Below, piece after piece: positions 1 to 9,129 of a stretch of DNA of 64,000 nucleotides. Origin of the DNA: Pseudomonadota bacterium. Its GTDB lineage: Bacteria > Pseudomonadota > Gammaproteobacteria > Burkholderiales > Thiobacillaceae. Every line of letters starts with the position of its first letter. The first letter of the stretch is position 1. Made by a program: the position numbers and the translations under genes. The stretch is taken from contig JAJZRE010000001.1 of assembly GCA_021802945.1 (NCBI GenBank), positions 138,334 to 202,333 on the forward strand, read 5' to 3'. The notes below the pieces were generated by a model. It did no database searches. It worked only from the letters and a program-made list of their open reading frames with translations, and had not been told where the DNA came from.

Positions 1-125
1 ACCAGCAGCCCCACCGCGAGATAAATGATGGCGACCGTAACCGGGGAGCGCTTGAGAATGGAAGACGTGAGGCCCATGACGAGCAGCAGCCCGCCTACGA
101 GCGTGAACCATAGGGCATTAGACAT
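1..125 (-). CDS. Cation:proton antiporter, N-terminal fragment (cut by window edge)
   Basis: Only the first 41 codons are in the window; the gene continues beyond base 1. It starts at the ATG at 125-123. The visible protein begins MSNALWFTLVGGLLLVMGL and continues through a conserved SILKRSPVT-type turn into a second hydrophobic helix. This is the usual start of NhaP/CPA1-type sodium-proton antiporters found beside signalling genes in betaproteobacteria. Two membrane segments can be seen. The family call rests on this short N-terminus alone, so the substrate is not known. It is divergent from the GGDEF-EAL gene. Confidence 0.55.
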   Translation of the reverse strand, partial: MSNALWFTLVGGLLLVMGLTSSILKRSPVTVAIIYLAVGLL

Positions 126-544
126 CGGCATGGCTCCAGTTGAAGCGTCCGTTGCAGAAAACCGGAACGCCTGATGGGGCCGCGCTGAACAGGGTACTGC
201 ATGCGGCGTTCGTCTTTTCGGCAATCATGAATTGAATGGGTCCCGCCTGTCGCGGCATGGCGGCCAGGGATACGCGCACAGGCTCGGGTTGCACCGCGCG
301 CCCCATGCCCGAGGCCGGTCAATCGCGCGAACAGGCGAAGTCTCGCATGAATCCGTCCTTTTCCGGTTTCTTGTCGCCCCGGAGCATTCGGAGCGCCTGC
401 GGGTGCGCAATCCCGCAATCCTGTCCCGGTTGTCCGGCCCGGGAAAATCAGGTAGCTTGGCCGAATCCATGGATGCAGCGGTTTATCGGACAGCAGCCGC
501 CCGGAAACCCGCATGGCCCGACCTCGCCGTGTTGCCGGAAAATT
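126..544. other. Intergenic region between divergent genes
   Basis: This stretch separates the antiporter start from the chosen GGDEF-EAL start. It should hold both promoters, but no convincing -35/-10 pair or operator was found. The GGDEF-EAL reading frame happens to stay open back to 236 and has in-frame ATGs at 236 and 473. The residues it would encode upstream of 545 are arginine/proline-rich and look like translated non-coding DNA. Confidence 0.4.
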
Positions 545-3214
545 ATGCGCCAAAAGACACACGACCAACCGCGAATCGTTTTCGTTGCCGGGCTGATCCT
601 GGTGCTGGCTACACTCTGGTCCGGGTCCATCGTTTATTTCATGATGGAACGCCACGCTGAAAGCCTGCTGCACAAAAACCTCTTGTCGTCACTGCAGAGC
701 AAGGTCAAGACCGTCGAAACCGAGATACGCCAGCATCGGGCAGCCGCCGTCACGATCGCGACCCGCCCCTTTCTGATCGATCAGGTGCAACGCGCCTCTT
801 CGCCAAGCGGCGGAGACAAGGCGTTGCGCATGCTCGAGCGGGGCGCCCGGTCGTTCCTGTCCAGCGAACTGTCGGCCATCGCGCTTTATGGGCGGAATGG
901 CCAAGCGCTGGCCCGGGCGGGCGTCTTCGCGCAGCGGCCCACGCTTGCCGTTCCGCTCGACCCCGCCGGGCGTACGCAACTCCTGTGGAAAAACGGTCTG
1001 CTGCTGCTCACCAGCATGGATATCGTGAGCGCGGGACACCGTGTCGGCAAAGTGGTCACGGAGGCGCCCTTGCCCGCGATAAGCAGCCTGTTCAAGGACG
1101 CCAGCCTCGGCAAGACCAGCGATCTGGCGTTGTGCGCACCCCTGGGCGCCGATATGCAGTGCTTCCCCACCAGCCTCAACCCGGCGGTTTTTCCAAGGCT
1201 GCTGCGGCAGAAGAATGACAAATCCCTGCCCATGCATTTTGCCTTGCTGGGGCAAACCGGTTTCATCAAGGCGCACGACTACCGGAACAAGAAAGTGGTT
1301 GCCGCCTACAGTCCGGTCCCGTCGCTGAACCTCGGCATGGTGCTGAAAGTTGACAGCGCGGAACTGTATGCGCCCGTCTGGGCCCAGGCACGTTATCTGG
1401 TGCCCTTCCTCATCGTCATTCTGGTCGTGGCGATTCTGCTGCTGCGCTGGCTGCTAGCGCCCCTGGTCACGCGCCTGGTCCGCTCGGAACGAGAGGCACG
1501 CGAGACCAGCAGCCGGCTGAGTGATAGCGAAAGGCGCATCCACGCCGTGCTGGACAACGTCGACGAGGGCATCGTCACCACGTCCGAGAACGGAACCATC
1601 GAGCTGTTCAACCCCGGCGCGGAGCGCCTGTTCGGCCTGCGTCGCGAGGAAGCCGCCGGCCAGAATGTGTCCCTGCTGATGCCCGAGCCCTATCGCAGCC
1701 AGTACGCCGCCCATGTCGAGCGTTACCTGCGCGCGGGGAAAAACCACACGGTCGGCATGGGGCTCGAGGTCATGGGGCTGCGCAAGAACGGCGATGTCTT
1801 CCCGATGGATTTGCTCGTATCGGAATTCTACCAGGCCAGCCGCCGGCATCTGATCGGCGTCATGCGCGACATCACCGAGCGCAAGGCCATGGAAGAAAAA
1901 ATCCTGCACATGGCCAATCACGATGCGCTGACAGGTCTGCCCAATCGCAATCTGGTGCAGGACCGCATCCAGCAGGCCATCGGGCGGGCGCAGCGCTCCT
2001 CCTCCCGTTTCGCGGTCCTGTTCATCGACCTCGACCAGTTCAAGACCATCAATGATTCTCTCGGGCACAACGTCGGCGACCAGTTGCTGCGAATGGTTGC
2101 CGCGCGGATCGTCAAGTGCCTGCGCGAAGAAGATACGGTAAGTCGCCAGGGCGGGGACGAATTCATCGTATTGCTGTGCGACGTGAGCAACCCCCAGGAC
2201 GCCGCCGTGGTGGCGCGCAAGATTCTGGATGCCCTGTCCGCGCCCATTGACGTCGGCGGACGGGCGTTGAGCACCAGTGCCAGCATCGGCATCGCGCTCT
2301 ATCCCGAGGATGGAAAGGATGTGGAAACGCTGCTCAAGAACAGCGATACGGCGATGTATTGCGCAAAGGAATCAGGCCGCAACCTCTATCAGTTTTTTGC
2401 CCGCGAAATGAATGCAAGCGCCGCCGAGCGGCTGTTTCTGGAATCCCGGCTGCGGCAGGCTGTTTCCGGTGGCGCATTGCAGCTCCATTATCAGCCGCTG
2501 GTAAATCTGGCCGATGGGCGCATTGTCGCAACCGAGGCGCTCGTGCGCTGGCACGATGCCGAACTGGGCGACGTTCCGCCTGCAAGATTCATCCCCGTCG
2601 CGGAAGCATCCGGGCTCATCATCGCACTCGGCGAATGGGTGTTCCGGCAGGCCTGCCGCCAGCTCAGGCAATGGCAGGCGCGGGGCATTGCGCTGCCGCA
2701 CATGGTGGTCAATCTTTCGCATCTGCAGTTCCGCCAGAAAAATCTGGCGCAAACGTTCGCCGCCATCATCGCGGAAAGCGGGATCGATCCCCGCTGCCTG
2801 GGCCTGGAAATCACCGAAAGTGCGATCATGGAAAATCCGGAAATCACCATCGATACGCTCAATGAGCTGAAAGCGCTAGGTATCGAACTGTCGCTCGACG
2901 ACTTCGGCACCGGCTATTCGAGCCTCAGCTATCTCAAGCGCTTCCCCATCGACAAGCTCAAGATCGACCAAGCCTTTATCCACGACATTTCAACCGATCC
3001 GAGCGACGGGGCCATGGTCACGGCCATCATCGCCATGGCGCATCATCTGGGGATACGGGTGGTGGCAGAAGGCGTGGAAACCGACGCGCAACTGGCTTAC
3101 CTGCGCGAACACGCCTGCGACGAATACCAGGGTTACCTGTTCAGCCGGCCGCTGCCCGCCGACGCGCTGCAGCACCTGTTCGATATCCCGCCGGCAGCGC
3201 ACGAGCCAGCGTGA
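545..3214 (+). CDS. Membrane-bound PAS-GGDEF-EAL cyclic di-GMP protein
   Basis: Predicted inner-membrane protein of 889 aa that could both make and break cyclic di-GMP. A first membrane helix (about 11-33) and a second (about 285-307) enclose a periplasmic sensor region of roughly 250 residues. A PAS domain follows (about 330-448). Next comes a GGDEF domain with an intact GGDEF at 536-540 and an RxxD inhibitory site at 527-530. Last is an EAL domain with EAL at 664-666 plus intact DDFGTGYSS, KID and VAEGVET motifs. Both catalytic domains therefore look functional. The ATG at 545 was chosen because it puts a short basic segment directly before the first membrane helix; upstream in-frame ATGs exist but give an implausible N-terminus. 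The signal sensed is unknown. Confidence 0.85.
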   Translation: MRQKTHDQPRIVFVAGLILVLATLWSGSIVYFMMERHAESLLHKNLLSSLQSKVKTVETEIRQHRAAAVTIATRPFLIDQVQRASSPSGGDKALRMLERGARSFLSSELSAIALYGRNGQALARAGVFAQRPTLAVPLDPAGRTQLLWKNGLLLLTSMDIVSAGHRVGKVVTEAPLPAISSLFKDASLGKTSDLALCAPLGADMQCFPTSLNPAVFPRLLRQKNDKSLPMHFALLGQTGFIKAHDYRNKKVVAAYSPVPSLNLGMVLKVDSAELYAPVWAQARYLVPFLIVILVVAILLLRWLLAPLVTRLVRSEREARETSSRLSDSERRIHAVLDNVDEGIVTTSENGTIELFNPGAERLFGLRREEAAGQNVSLLMPEPYRSQYAAHVERYLRAGKNHTVGMGLEVMGLRKNGDVFPMDLLVSEFYQASRRHLIGVMRDITERKAMEEKILHMANHDALTGLPNRNLVQDRIQQAIGRAQRSSSRFAVLFIDLDQFKTINDSLGHNVGDQLLRMVAARIVKCLREEDTVSRQGGDEFIVLLCDVSNPQDAAVVARKILDALSAPIDVGGRALSTSASIGIALYPEDGKDVETLLKNSDTAMYCAKESGRNLYQFFAREMNASAAERLFLESRLRQAVSGGALQLHYQPLVNLADGRIVATEALVRWHDAELGDVPPARFIPVAEASGLIIALGEWVFRQACRQLRQWQARGIALPHMVVNLSHLQFRQKNLAQTFAAIIAESGIDPRCLGLEITESAIMENPEITIDTLNELKALGIELSLDDFGTGYSSLSYLKRFPIDKLKIDQAFIHDISTDPSDGAMVTAIIAMAHHLGIRVVAEGVETDAQLAYLREHACDEYQGYLFSRPLPADALQHLFDIPPAAHEPA

Positions 3215-3260
3215 CTCGATCGACGCGCCCCCTGCATCCCGCCCGTTTACCGGAAATGGA

Positions 3261-3286
3261 AAGACCGCACGCGGAGGTGCGGCCTT
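3261..3286. terminator. Bidirectional hairpin terminator between convergent genes
   Basis: The stem CCGCAC/GTGCGG has a 6-nt loop and extends to AAG/CTT across one mismatch. A T-run follows on the plus side (CTTTTAC), and TCTTTCC follows on the minus side. It sits between the ends of the GGDEF-EAL gene (plus) and the OmpA gene (minus), so it can serve both. Confidence 0.7.
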
Positions 3287-3313
3287 TTACTTGCGGTAGG
3301 GCGGAAGGTGCGC

Positions 3314-4351
3314 CTACTTGACGACCAGTTCGACGCGGCGGTTCTTGGCCCGGCCTTCGCGCGTGGCGTTGCTGTAGGCCGGCTTGGTTTCGCCGTAGCC
3401 TTTGGTGGCCAGCCGGTCGGCGGCAATGCCCTTGCTGACGAAATAGTCGTACACGGACTTGGCACGGCGCTCGGACAGGCCCTGATTGTATTTTTTGGTG
3501 CCAATGCTGTCGGTGTGGCCGACCACGTCGACGCTGATGTCCTTGCGGTGCTTCAGCACCGTCACGGCCTCATCCAGGATGGGGATGGCATCCGGGCGCA
3601 GGCGGGCGGAGTCAAACTCGAAATTCACGCCTTCGAGGATGACCACCGAGTCGCCGGACTTGGCTTGCTCGAGCTGCATCGCCTGCGGTGTCTTGAGCAT
3701 CGGCGCCGGTTCCGGCTGGGCGACCGGCTCAGGCGCAGGTGCGGGCGCGGGCGTCGGCATGGGTGCGGGCGCGGGTTCCACGACCGGCTCGGGCTTGGGC
3801 GCAGGCTGGGCCTTTTGGCCGAGCGCGATGTTCAGGCCGACGCTGACGATCGCGTCTCCGAAATCGTTCGCGCCAAAGGCGTTGGTTGCGTTGCCGTCCA
3901 TGCGATAGCGGGCGTCGGCACGCAGGGAGATGTTGTCGGTCAGGCGCTTCAGGATGCCCACACCGATGTTGCCCATCAGTCCGGTGTCATGCTTGCCCGG
4001 AATATCCGTATACAAGGCGCCGATGCCGACAACGCCGTAGGGCGTAAAGTCGGCATCGCGGTTGAGCAGGTACAGCGCGTCGACGCCCAGGCCCCACAGG
4101 TCATATTTTCCGCTGCCGGTGTTGAAGTCGAGCGAGCTTCCGGTCAAGCCCAGTTCCATGTTCAGGTGCTCGGTGATCGGCTTGCCGAGGGCCACGCCGC
4201 CCCCCCAGCCGTCATCCGCCTGACGGTCGTTATCGGAGAAGGTGTAGTTCACCGTGGGGGCGACATAGAGGCGGTCGTCCATGGCCTGCGCCTGCAGGGC
4301 CGTGCCGGCAAGAGCAAGGGTGACGAGAACCGGCAGTGTCTTGATGCGCAT
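3314..4351 (-). CDS. ompA: OmpA family outer membrane protein
   Basis: Protein of 345 aa with a clear signal peptide (cleavage after about residue 24, ALQAQA). It has an N-terminal beta-barrel of the OmpA type (about 25-180), a Pro/Ala/Glu hinge (about 185-230) rich in PAPAP repeats, and a C-terminal OmpA/MotB peptidoglycan-binding domain. That domain shows FEFDSARLRPDA, VVGHTDSIG and LSERRAKSVYDYFVSKGI. It anchors the outer membrane to the cell wall. The start at 4351 has a strong ribosome binding site (AAAGGAGTAG) and the signal peptide follows directly. The gene is monocistronic and convergent with the GGDEF-EAL gene. Confidence 0.92.
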   Translation of the reverse strand: MRIKTLPVLVTLALAGTALQAQAMDDRLYVAPTVNYTFSDNDRQADDGWGGGVALGKPITEHLNMELGLTGSSLDFNTGSGKYDLWGLGVDALYLLNRDADFTPYGVVGIGALYTDIPGKHDTGLMGNIGVGILKRLTDNISLRADARYRMDGNATNAFGANDFGDAIVSVGLNIALGQKAQPAPKPEPVVEPAPAPMPTPAPAPAPEPVAQPEPAPMLKTPQAMQLEQAKSGDSVVILEGVNFEFDSARLRPDAIPILDEAVTVLKHRKDISVDVVGHTDSIGTKKYNQGLSERRAKSVYDYFVSKGIAADRLATKGYGETKPAYSNATREGRAKNRRVELVVK

Positions 4352-4650
4352 ATTTCTACTCCTTTTGTTGATCTGGTTTCTTCGAAAAGCTGTACATCAC
4401 GTGCACCGAGCAAGTGCCATCCATACCCGGATGGAAAATCCCATAGCACAATGCTACTCCTTAAATGCAATGCTACTCCTTAAAATCGTTCCGGGTAGCA
4501 GCATCAACCGGCTGACGCATTGGCGCACCGGGGTTTGGCAGCAGCCGTGGCGGAATACCAACAAACGCGCATCCCCATGAGTCCGGGCCGCCCGCTTCCC
4601 TCTGGAGGGTACGGCGTGAACAAACAGCGGGAGCCTTGTCGCGCCATCGC
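4352..4650. other. Region upstream of ompA
   Basis: This roughly 300-bp non-coding stretch between the end of the dcw cluster and ompA should carry the ompA promoter and leader. The only structure seen is a 16-bp tandem-like direct repeat at 4450-4484, listed separately. Short open frames here have no recognisable features. Confidence 0.4.
4450..4484 (-). repeat. Two 16-bp direct repeats carrying a Shine-Dalgarno-like core
   Basis: AATGCTACTCCTTAAA occurs at 4450-4465 and exactly again at 4469-4484. On the minus strand each copy reads TTTAAGGAGTAGCATT, closely resembling the real ompA ribosome binding site about 110 bases downstream (AAAAGGAGTAG before the ATG at 4351). Confidence 0.75.
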
Positions 4651-4833
4651 TCACCGCAGCACCACCCGCTCCACCACGAATAACAAGGCAGCGATGAAGC
4701 CGACCACGATCGCGAAACGCAGCACGCGGCCGATGTAGGCGAGATAGGTGCGGTTGCCGGTAAACAGCCACGCCAGTCCGAGTGCCGCCACCGCAATGAG
4801 CAGGGCAACGATCAGCAGACGGATGACGATCAT
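4651..4833 (-). CDS. Small two-helix membrane protein downstream of lpxC
   Basis: Protein of 60 aa made of two hydrophobic segments (about 3-24 and 38-57) joined by a short polar loop containing [10 protein letters not shown]. Its ATG overlaps the lpxC stop by 4 nt (ATGA), which implies translational coupling and supports it as a real gene. It is the last gene of the dcw run. No function can be assigned; a role in envelope biogenesis is only suggested by position. Confidence 0.6.
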   Translation of the reverse strand: MIVIRLLIVALLIAVAALGLAWLFTGNRTYLAYIGRVLRFAIVVGFIAALLFVVERVVLR

Positions 4834-5744
4834 GCAGTGAGCGGATGCAGGCGCAGGAAGGCGGGCGGGACCTCTTCTTCATGCGCGAAGCTGACGAGTT
4901 CCCAGGACGCCTGGTGCTGCATCAGTTCGCGCAGCAGCGCGTTGTTGAGGGCATGGCCCGATTTGTACGCCTCGAACGCCCCGATGACGGGATGACCCAG
5001 CAGGTACAGGTCGCCGATGGCGTCGAGTACCTTGTGCTTGACGAACTCGTCGTCGTAGCGCAGGCCGTCCTGGTTCAGCACGCGGAATTCGTCCATGACG
5101 ATGGCATTGTCGAGCGAGCCGCCCAGCGCCAGGCCCTGGTTGCGCAGGTATTCGACCTCGTGCATGAAGCCGAAGGTGCGGGCGCGCGCGACTTCCTTCG
5201 TGTAGGCGGTGTCGGCGAAGTCGATGCTGACGGTCTTGCCGCTCCGGTCGAACACCGGATGCTTGAAATCGATGGTGAACTCGACCTTGAAGCCGCCGTG
5301 CGGGACGAAGCGCGCCCACTTGTCGCCGTCGCGCACTTCGATCGGCCGGATGATGCGAACGTAACGCTTCGCCGCGTCCTGCTCGACGATGCCGGCGGAT
5401 TGCAGCAGGAACACGAACGGCGCCGCGGAGCCGTCCATGATGGGGATTTCGGGGCCGGTGAGGTCGACCAGCAGGTTGTCGATGCCGAGACCGGCGAGCG
5501 CCGACATCAGATGCTCGACGGTCGACACCTTGGCAGGTCCCGATTCGAGCATCGAGCAGAGCCGCGTATCGGTGACCAGATACGGATCGGCCTTGAGCTC
5601 GGCCGGCGGGTCAAGGTCCATCCGCCGGAACACGATGCCGGTATCGGGGCCGGCCGGGCGCAGGGTCATCTCGACCTTGACGCCGGAATGCAGGCCGACG
5701 CCGGTCGCCTTGACCGGCGTTTTAAGGGTGCGTTGCTTGATCAT
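4830..5744 (-). CDS. lpxC: UDP-3-O-acyl-N-acetylglucosamine deacetylase
   Basis: Cytoplasmic zinc enzyme that carries out the committed step of lipid A synthesis, removing acetyl from UDP-3-O-acyl-GlcNAc. The protein is 304 aa, the normal length. It opens with [21 protein letters not shown] and contains the zinc-site motifs [15 protein letters not shown] and [14 protein letters not shown]. The C-terminal [12 protein letters not shown] stretch is also typical. It lies 100 bp downstream of ftsZ, the usual betaproteobacterial and gammaproteobacterial position at the end of the dcw cluster, and is coupled by 4-nt overlap to the small membrane protein after it. Confidence 0.96.
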   Translation of the reverse strand: MIKQRTLKTPVKATGVGLHSGVKVEMTLRPAGPDTGIVFRRMDLDPPAELKADPYLVTDTRLCSMLESGPAKVSTVEHLMSALAGLGIDNLLVDLTGPEIPIMDGSAAPFVFLLQSAGIVEQDAAKRYVRIIRPIEVRDGDKWARFVPHGGFKVEFTIDFKHPVFDRSGKTVSIDFADTAYTKEVARARTFGFMHEVEYLRNQGLALGGSLDNAIVMDEFRVLNQDGLRYDDEFVKHKVLDAIGDLYLLGHPVIGAFEAYKSGHALNNALLRELMQHQASWELVSFAHEEEVPPAFLRLHPLTA

Positions 5745-5844
5745 CCCGTCATTTTAACTGGTCGCGGGGCCGGGCTGCCATTCGCACGAGACCCGGGTGT
5801 GGCCCTGCCCCCGCACGAACAGTTCACCCGCCCCGCGCGGGGAC

Positions 5845-6993
5845 TCAGTCCGCCTGACGACGCAGGAAGGCGGGGATGTCCAGGGTGTCGATGCCGGAAT
5901 CGGTCATCGCCTGGATCGTGCGCGAACGGCGGCTGGTCATCACGCTCGGCAGGTCCTCGCTGGCGCCGTTCACCATCATCGGCGCATCGTCGGTGCCGGT
6001 GCGGATGATCTGCATCGGCTTCTGGTTCTGGCGGGCGACGGGGTTGCCGAGGCCGGTGGCGACCATGGTGACGCGCAGGGCGTCTTCCATGGTGTCGTCG
6101 AGCACCTGGCCGACGATGACGGTGGCTTCCTCCGCGGTGAAGCCCTTGATGGTGTTCATCACCTCGTGGATTTCCTTCATCTTGACGGTGGACGAGGCGG
6201 TGATGTTGACCAGCACGCCGCGCGCGCCGGCGAGGTTGACGTCTTCCAGCAGCGGGCTGGCGACGGCCTGTTCGGCGGCGATGCGCGCGCGGTTCTCGCC
6301 GCTGGCCTGCGCCGAGCCCATCATCGCCATGCCCATTTCGCTCATCACGGTGCGCACGTCGGCGAAGTCGACGTTGACCAGGCCGGGGCAGTTGATGACT
6401 TCGGCGATGCCGCCGACGGCGCCGTGCAGCACGTTGTTGGCGGCCTTGAAGGCGTCGAGCATGGAGACGTCGTCGCCCAGCACCTGCATCAGCTTCTCGT
6501 TGGGGATGATGATCAGCGAGTCGACGTGGCGCGCCAGCGCCTCGATGCCCGCGTTGGCGGCGCGCACGCGCTTGCCTTCGAACATGAAGGGCTTGGTGAC
6601 CACGGCCACCGTGAGGATGCCGAGCTCCTTGGCGACTTCGGCCACGACCGGGGCGGCGCCCGTTCCGGTGCCGCCGCCCATGCCGGCGGTGATGAACAGC
6701 ATGTCGGCGCCGTCGATCATTTCGGCGATGCGCTCGCGGTCTTCCAGCGCGGCTTCGCGGCCGACCTCCGGGTTGGCGCCCGCGCCCAGACCCTTGGTCA
6801 CGCCGTTGCCAAGCTGCAGCTGCAGCTTGGCCTGGTTGCGCTTCAGCGCCTGCGCGTCGGTGTTGATGGCGATGAATTCCACGCCGTTCAATCCCGAGCT
6901 GATCATGTGATCGACCGCATTGCCGCCGCAGCCGCCCACGCCGATGACCTTGATCACTGCATCCTGGGTGTCTACATCCATCAGTTCAAACAT
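5845..6993 (-). CDS. ftsZ: Cell division protein FtsZ
   Basis: Tubulin-like GTPase that forms the cytokinetic ring. The protein is 382 aa from the ATG at 6993, which begins MFELMDVDTQDAVIKVIGVG and has a good ribosome binding site (AAAGAGGAGAGCAAC). The frame is open further upstream, but that extension is not FtsZ-like. The tubulin signature GGGTGTGAAPVVAEVAKELG is present, as are the N-terminal GGCGGNAV nucleotide loop and the C-terminal tail peptide LDIPAFLRRQ that binds FtsA and ZipA-type partners. It follows ftsA by 123 bp, a gap that could hold an extra promoter. Confidence 0.97.
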   Translation of the reverse strand: MFELMDVDTQDAVIKVIGVGGCGGNAVDHMISSGLNGVEFIAINTDAQALKRNQAKLQLQLGNGVTKGLGAGANPEVGREAALEDRERIAEMIDGADMLFITAGMGGGTGTGAAPVVAEVAKELGILTVAVVTKPFMFEGKRVRAANAGIEALARHVDSLIIIPNEKLMQVLGDDVSMLDAFKAANNVLHGAVGGIAEVINCPGLVNVDFADVRTVMSEMGMAMMGSAQASGENRARIAAEQAVASPLLEDVNLAGARGVLVNITASSTVKMKEIHEVMNTIKGFTAEEATVIVGQVLDDTMEDALRVTMVATGLGNPVARQNQKPMQIIRTGTDDAPMMVNGASEDLPSVMTSRRSRTIQAMTDSGIDTLDIPAFLRRQAD

Positions 6994-7116
6994 GTTGCTC
7001 TCCTCTTTTTGCCCAAAACAAAACCACACTCGAAAATCCTTTGGCGTGTCTGCCGCGATGTGTTCCGCATCCGGCACCACCGCCAAATCCCGTTTCGACG
7101 TCGCACTGCTGCGGCG

Positions 7117-8352
7117 TCAGAAATTTCCCTTGAACCAGCTCTTCATGCGTTCGAAGATGTCCTTGAAATTGCCGCTGGACAGCTTCGGCGCATCGCGCCC
7201 GCGCGCCTCGAGGCCCGCCATCAGGAGGCCCATGCAGGTGGCGTAGCGCGGGTTGCGCATGACGTCCGACAGCCCGCCTTCGTAGCGCGGCCAGCCCATC
7301 CGCACCGGCATGTGGAAGACCTCCTCGCCGAGCTCGACCATGCCCTGCATCCCCGCCGAGCCGCCGGTGATGACGATGCCGGACGACAGCAGTTCCTCGA
7401 AGCCGCTGCGGCGCAATTCGGCCTGCACCAGCGAATACAGTTCCTCCATGCGCGGCTCGATGAACTCGGCCAGCGTCTGCCTGGAAAGCGTGCGCGGCGG
7501 GCGGTCGCCGATGCCGGGCACTTCGATCATGTCGCGCGCGTCGGCCAGCTGGCGCAGCGCGCAGCCGTACTGCACCTTGATGTCCTCGGCCTCTTTCGGC
7601 GGGGTGCGCAGCGCCACCGCGATGTCGTTGTTGACCTGGTCGCCGGCCACCGGAATCACCGCGGTGTGACGGATCGCGCCGTTGGTGAACACGGCGATGT
7701 CGGTGGTGCCGCCGCCGATGTCCACGAGGCACACGCCGAGCTCTTTCTCGTCCTCGGTCAGCACCGCCATCGCCGAGGCGAGCGGCTGCAGCACCAGGTC
7801 GGCGACTTCGAGTCCGCAGCGGCGCACGCACTTGATGATGTTCTGCGCCGCCGACACCGCGCCGGTGACGATGTGCACCTTCACCTCGAGGCGCACCGCG
7901 CTCATGCCGAGCGGATCGCGCACGTCTTCCTGGCCGTCGACGATGAATTCCTGCGGGATGGTGTGCAGGATCTGCTGGTCGGTCGGGATGTTCACCGCGC
8001 GCGCGGTCTCCACCACGCGGTCGACGTCCATCTGGCTGATTTCCTTGTCCTTGATGGCGAACATGCCATGCGAGTTGAAGCTCTTGATGTGGCTGCCGGC
8101 AATGCCGGTGTACACCTCGCGGATCTTGCAGTCGGCCATCAGCTCGGCCTCTTCGAGCGCGCGCTGGATGGCGTTGACGGTGGCCTCGATGTTGACCACG
8201 ACGCCGCGGCGCAGGCCGCGCGACGGGTGCGTGCCCATGCCGATGACCTCGAGCATGCCCTCGTCGTTGATTTCCGCGACGATGCAGACGATCTTGGAGG
8301 TGCCGATGTCGAGGCCGACGACGAGGTTCTTGGGATCTCTTGGCTTACTCAT
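7117..8352 (-). CDS. ftsA: Cell division protein FtsA
   Basis: Actin-like ATPase that tethers FtsZ to the membrane. The protein is 411 aa. It starts MSKPRDPKNLVVGLDIGTSK, carrying the phosphate-1 loop, and has DIGGGTTDIAVFTNGA and GIVITGGSAGMQGM as the other ATP-site motifs. The C-terminus (FERMKSWFKGNF) matches the amphipathic membrane-targeting helix. It sits between ftsQ and ftsZ as usual. Confidence 0.97.
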   Translation of the reverse strand: MSKPRDPKNLVVGLDIGTSKIVCIVAEINDEGMLEVIGMGTHPSRGLRRGVVVNIEATVNAIQRALEEAELMADCKIREVYTGIAGSHIKSFNSHGMFAIKDKEISQMDVDRVVETARAVNIPTDQQILHTIPQEFIVDGQEDVRDPLGMSAVRLEVKVHIVTGAVSAAQNIIKCVRRCGLEVADLVLQPLASAMAVLTEDEKELGVCLVDIGGGTTDIAVFTNGAIRHTAVIPVAGDQVNNDIAVALRTPPKEAEDIKVQYGCALRQLADARDMIEVPGIGDRPPRTLSRQTLAEFIEPRMEELYSLVQAELRRSGFEELLSSGIVITGGSAGMQGMVELGEEVFHMPVRMGWPRYEGGLSDVMRNPRYATCMGLLMAGLEARGRDAPKLSSGNFKDIFERMKSWFKGNF

Positions 8353-8364
8353 GTTGCGTGGTAC

Positions 8365-9129
8365 TCATGTTGTACTCGGTTTGAAAGGGATCACGCCATG
8401 CGGCATGCGCAGGGCGAAGCCGTCGCTGTAGCGCAGATCGACCATCAGCGGCGCGGGCGGGATGGCAGCAGCCTGCCCGTCCTTGCCCAGCCGCGGGCCG
8501 AACAGCCGCGGATACAGGGCGACGAAACGCGCCAGCCGCCTGTCGGTCTGCATGCGGCCGAGTGCGAGCTGCATGCCGGTGTCGAGGCGGATGCGCCAGG
8601 CGCGGCGCGGCGACAGCCGGAGTTCGTCGATCGTCATGCCGAGCGGGGTGAGCGCGGCCTGATAGCGACGATAGGCCGCCACCACTTCGCCGCTGCTGCC
8701 CTCGGGACCGACGAGCCGCGGCAGCTTGCTGGACACCGCCGCCCCGAACACCTCGCCCGTTTCGCTCACGAGCGCATCGTCGTTCCAGCGGGCATACGGC
8801 ACATGCTCGGTGAGCGATACCACCAGGGTGTCGGGCCAGCGGCGCTCCACCCGCGCTTCACGCACCCAGGGCAGCTTTTCCAGACTGTTGCGTACATGCT
8901 CGAGATCGACGGTGAAGAAGGTGCCGCGCACCTGACGCTCGGCCACCAGCCGGATCTGCGCCTCGGTGACGTGCGCGACCGGGGTCCTCACCTCGATGTG
9001 GCGCAGGGCGAACCAGGGTTGCGCCGCGACCCAGCTGACGCCGCCATAGGCCAGCAGGCCAAGCGCGCCCCAGGTCAGCACGCGGGCGACCTGCGAGAGG
9101 GGATGGGCGGCAAGTTCCGGGGACGTCAC
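8365..9129 (-). CDS. ftsQ: Cell division protein FtsQ
   Basis: Bitopic inner-membrane protein linking early and late divisome parts. From the GTG at 9129 it is 254 aa: a short cytoplasmic tail, one membrane helix ([15 protein letters not shown]), then a POTRA domain ([19 protein letters not shown]) and the beta domain. GTG at 9129 was preferred because it overlaps the ddl stop by 4 nt (GTGA) and has GGAG eight bases upstream, the same arrangement as at the murB-ddl junction. An ATG at 9156 would add nine residues but has no ribosome binding site. Confidence 0.9.
   Translation of the reverse strand: MTSPELAAHPLSQVARVLTWGALGLLAYGGVSWVAAQPWFALRHIEVRTPVAHVTEAQIRLVAERQVRGTFFTVDLEHVRNSLEKLPWVREARVERRWPDTLVVSLTEHVPYARWNDDALVSETGEVFGAAVSSKLPRLVGPEGSSGEVVAAYRRYQAALTPLGMTIDELRLSPRRAWRIRLDTGMQLALGRMQTDRRLARFVALYPRLFGPRLGKDGQAAAIPPAPLMVDLRYSDGFALRMPHGVIPFKPSTT

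Noticed and set aside
5745..5844. GC-rich palindrome CCCCGCGCGGGG after ftsZ as a terminator
   Set aside because: The stem is very short, has almost no loop and is not followed by T residues. lpxC is probably still read from the dcw transcript.
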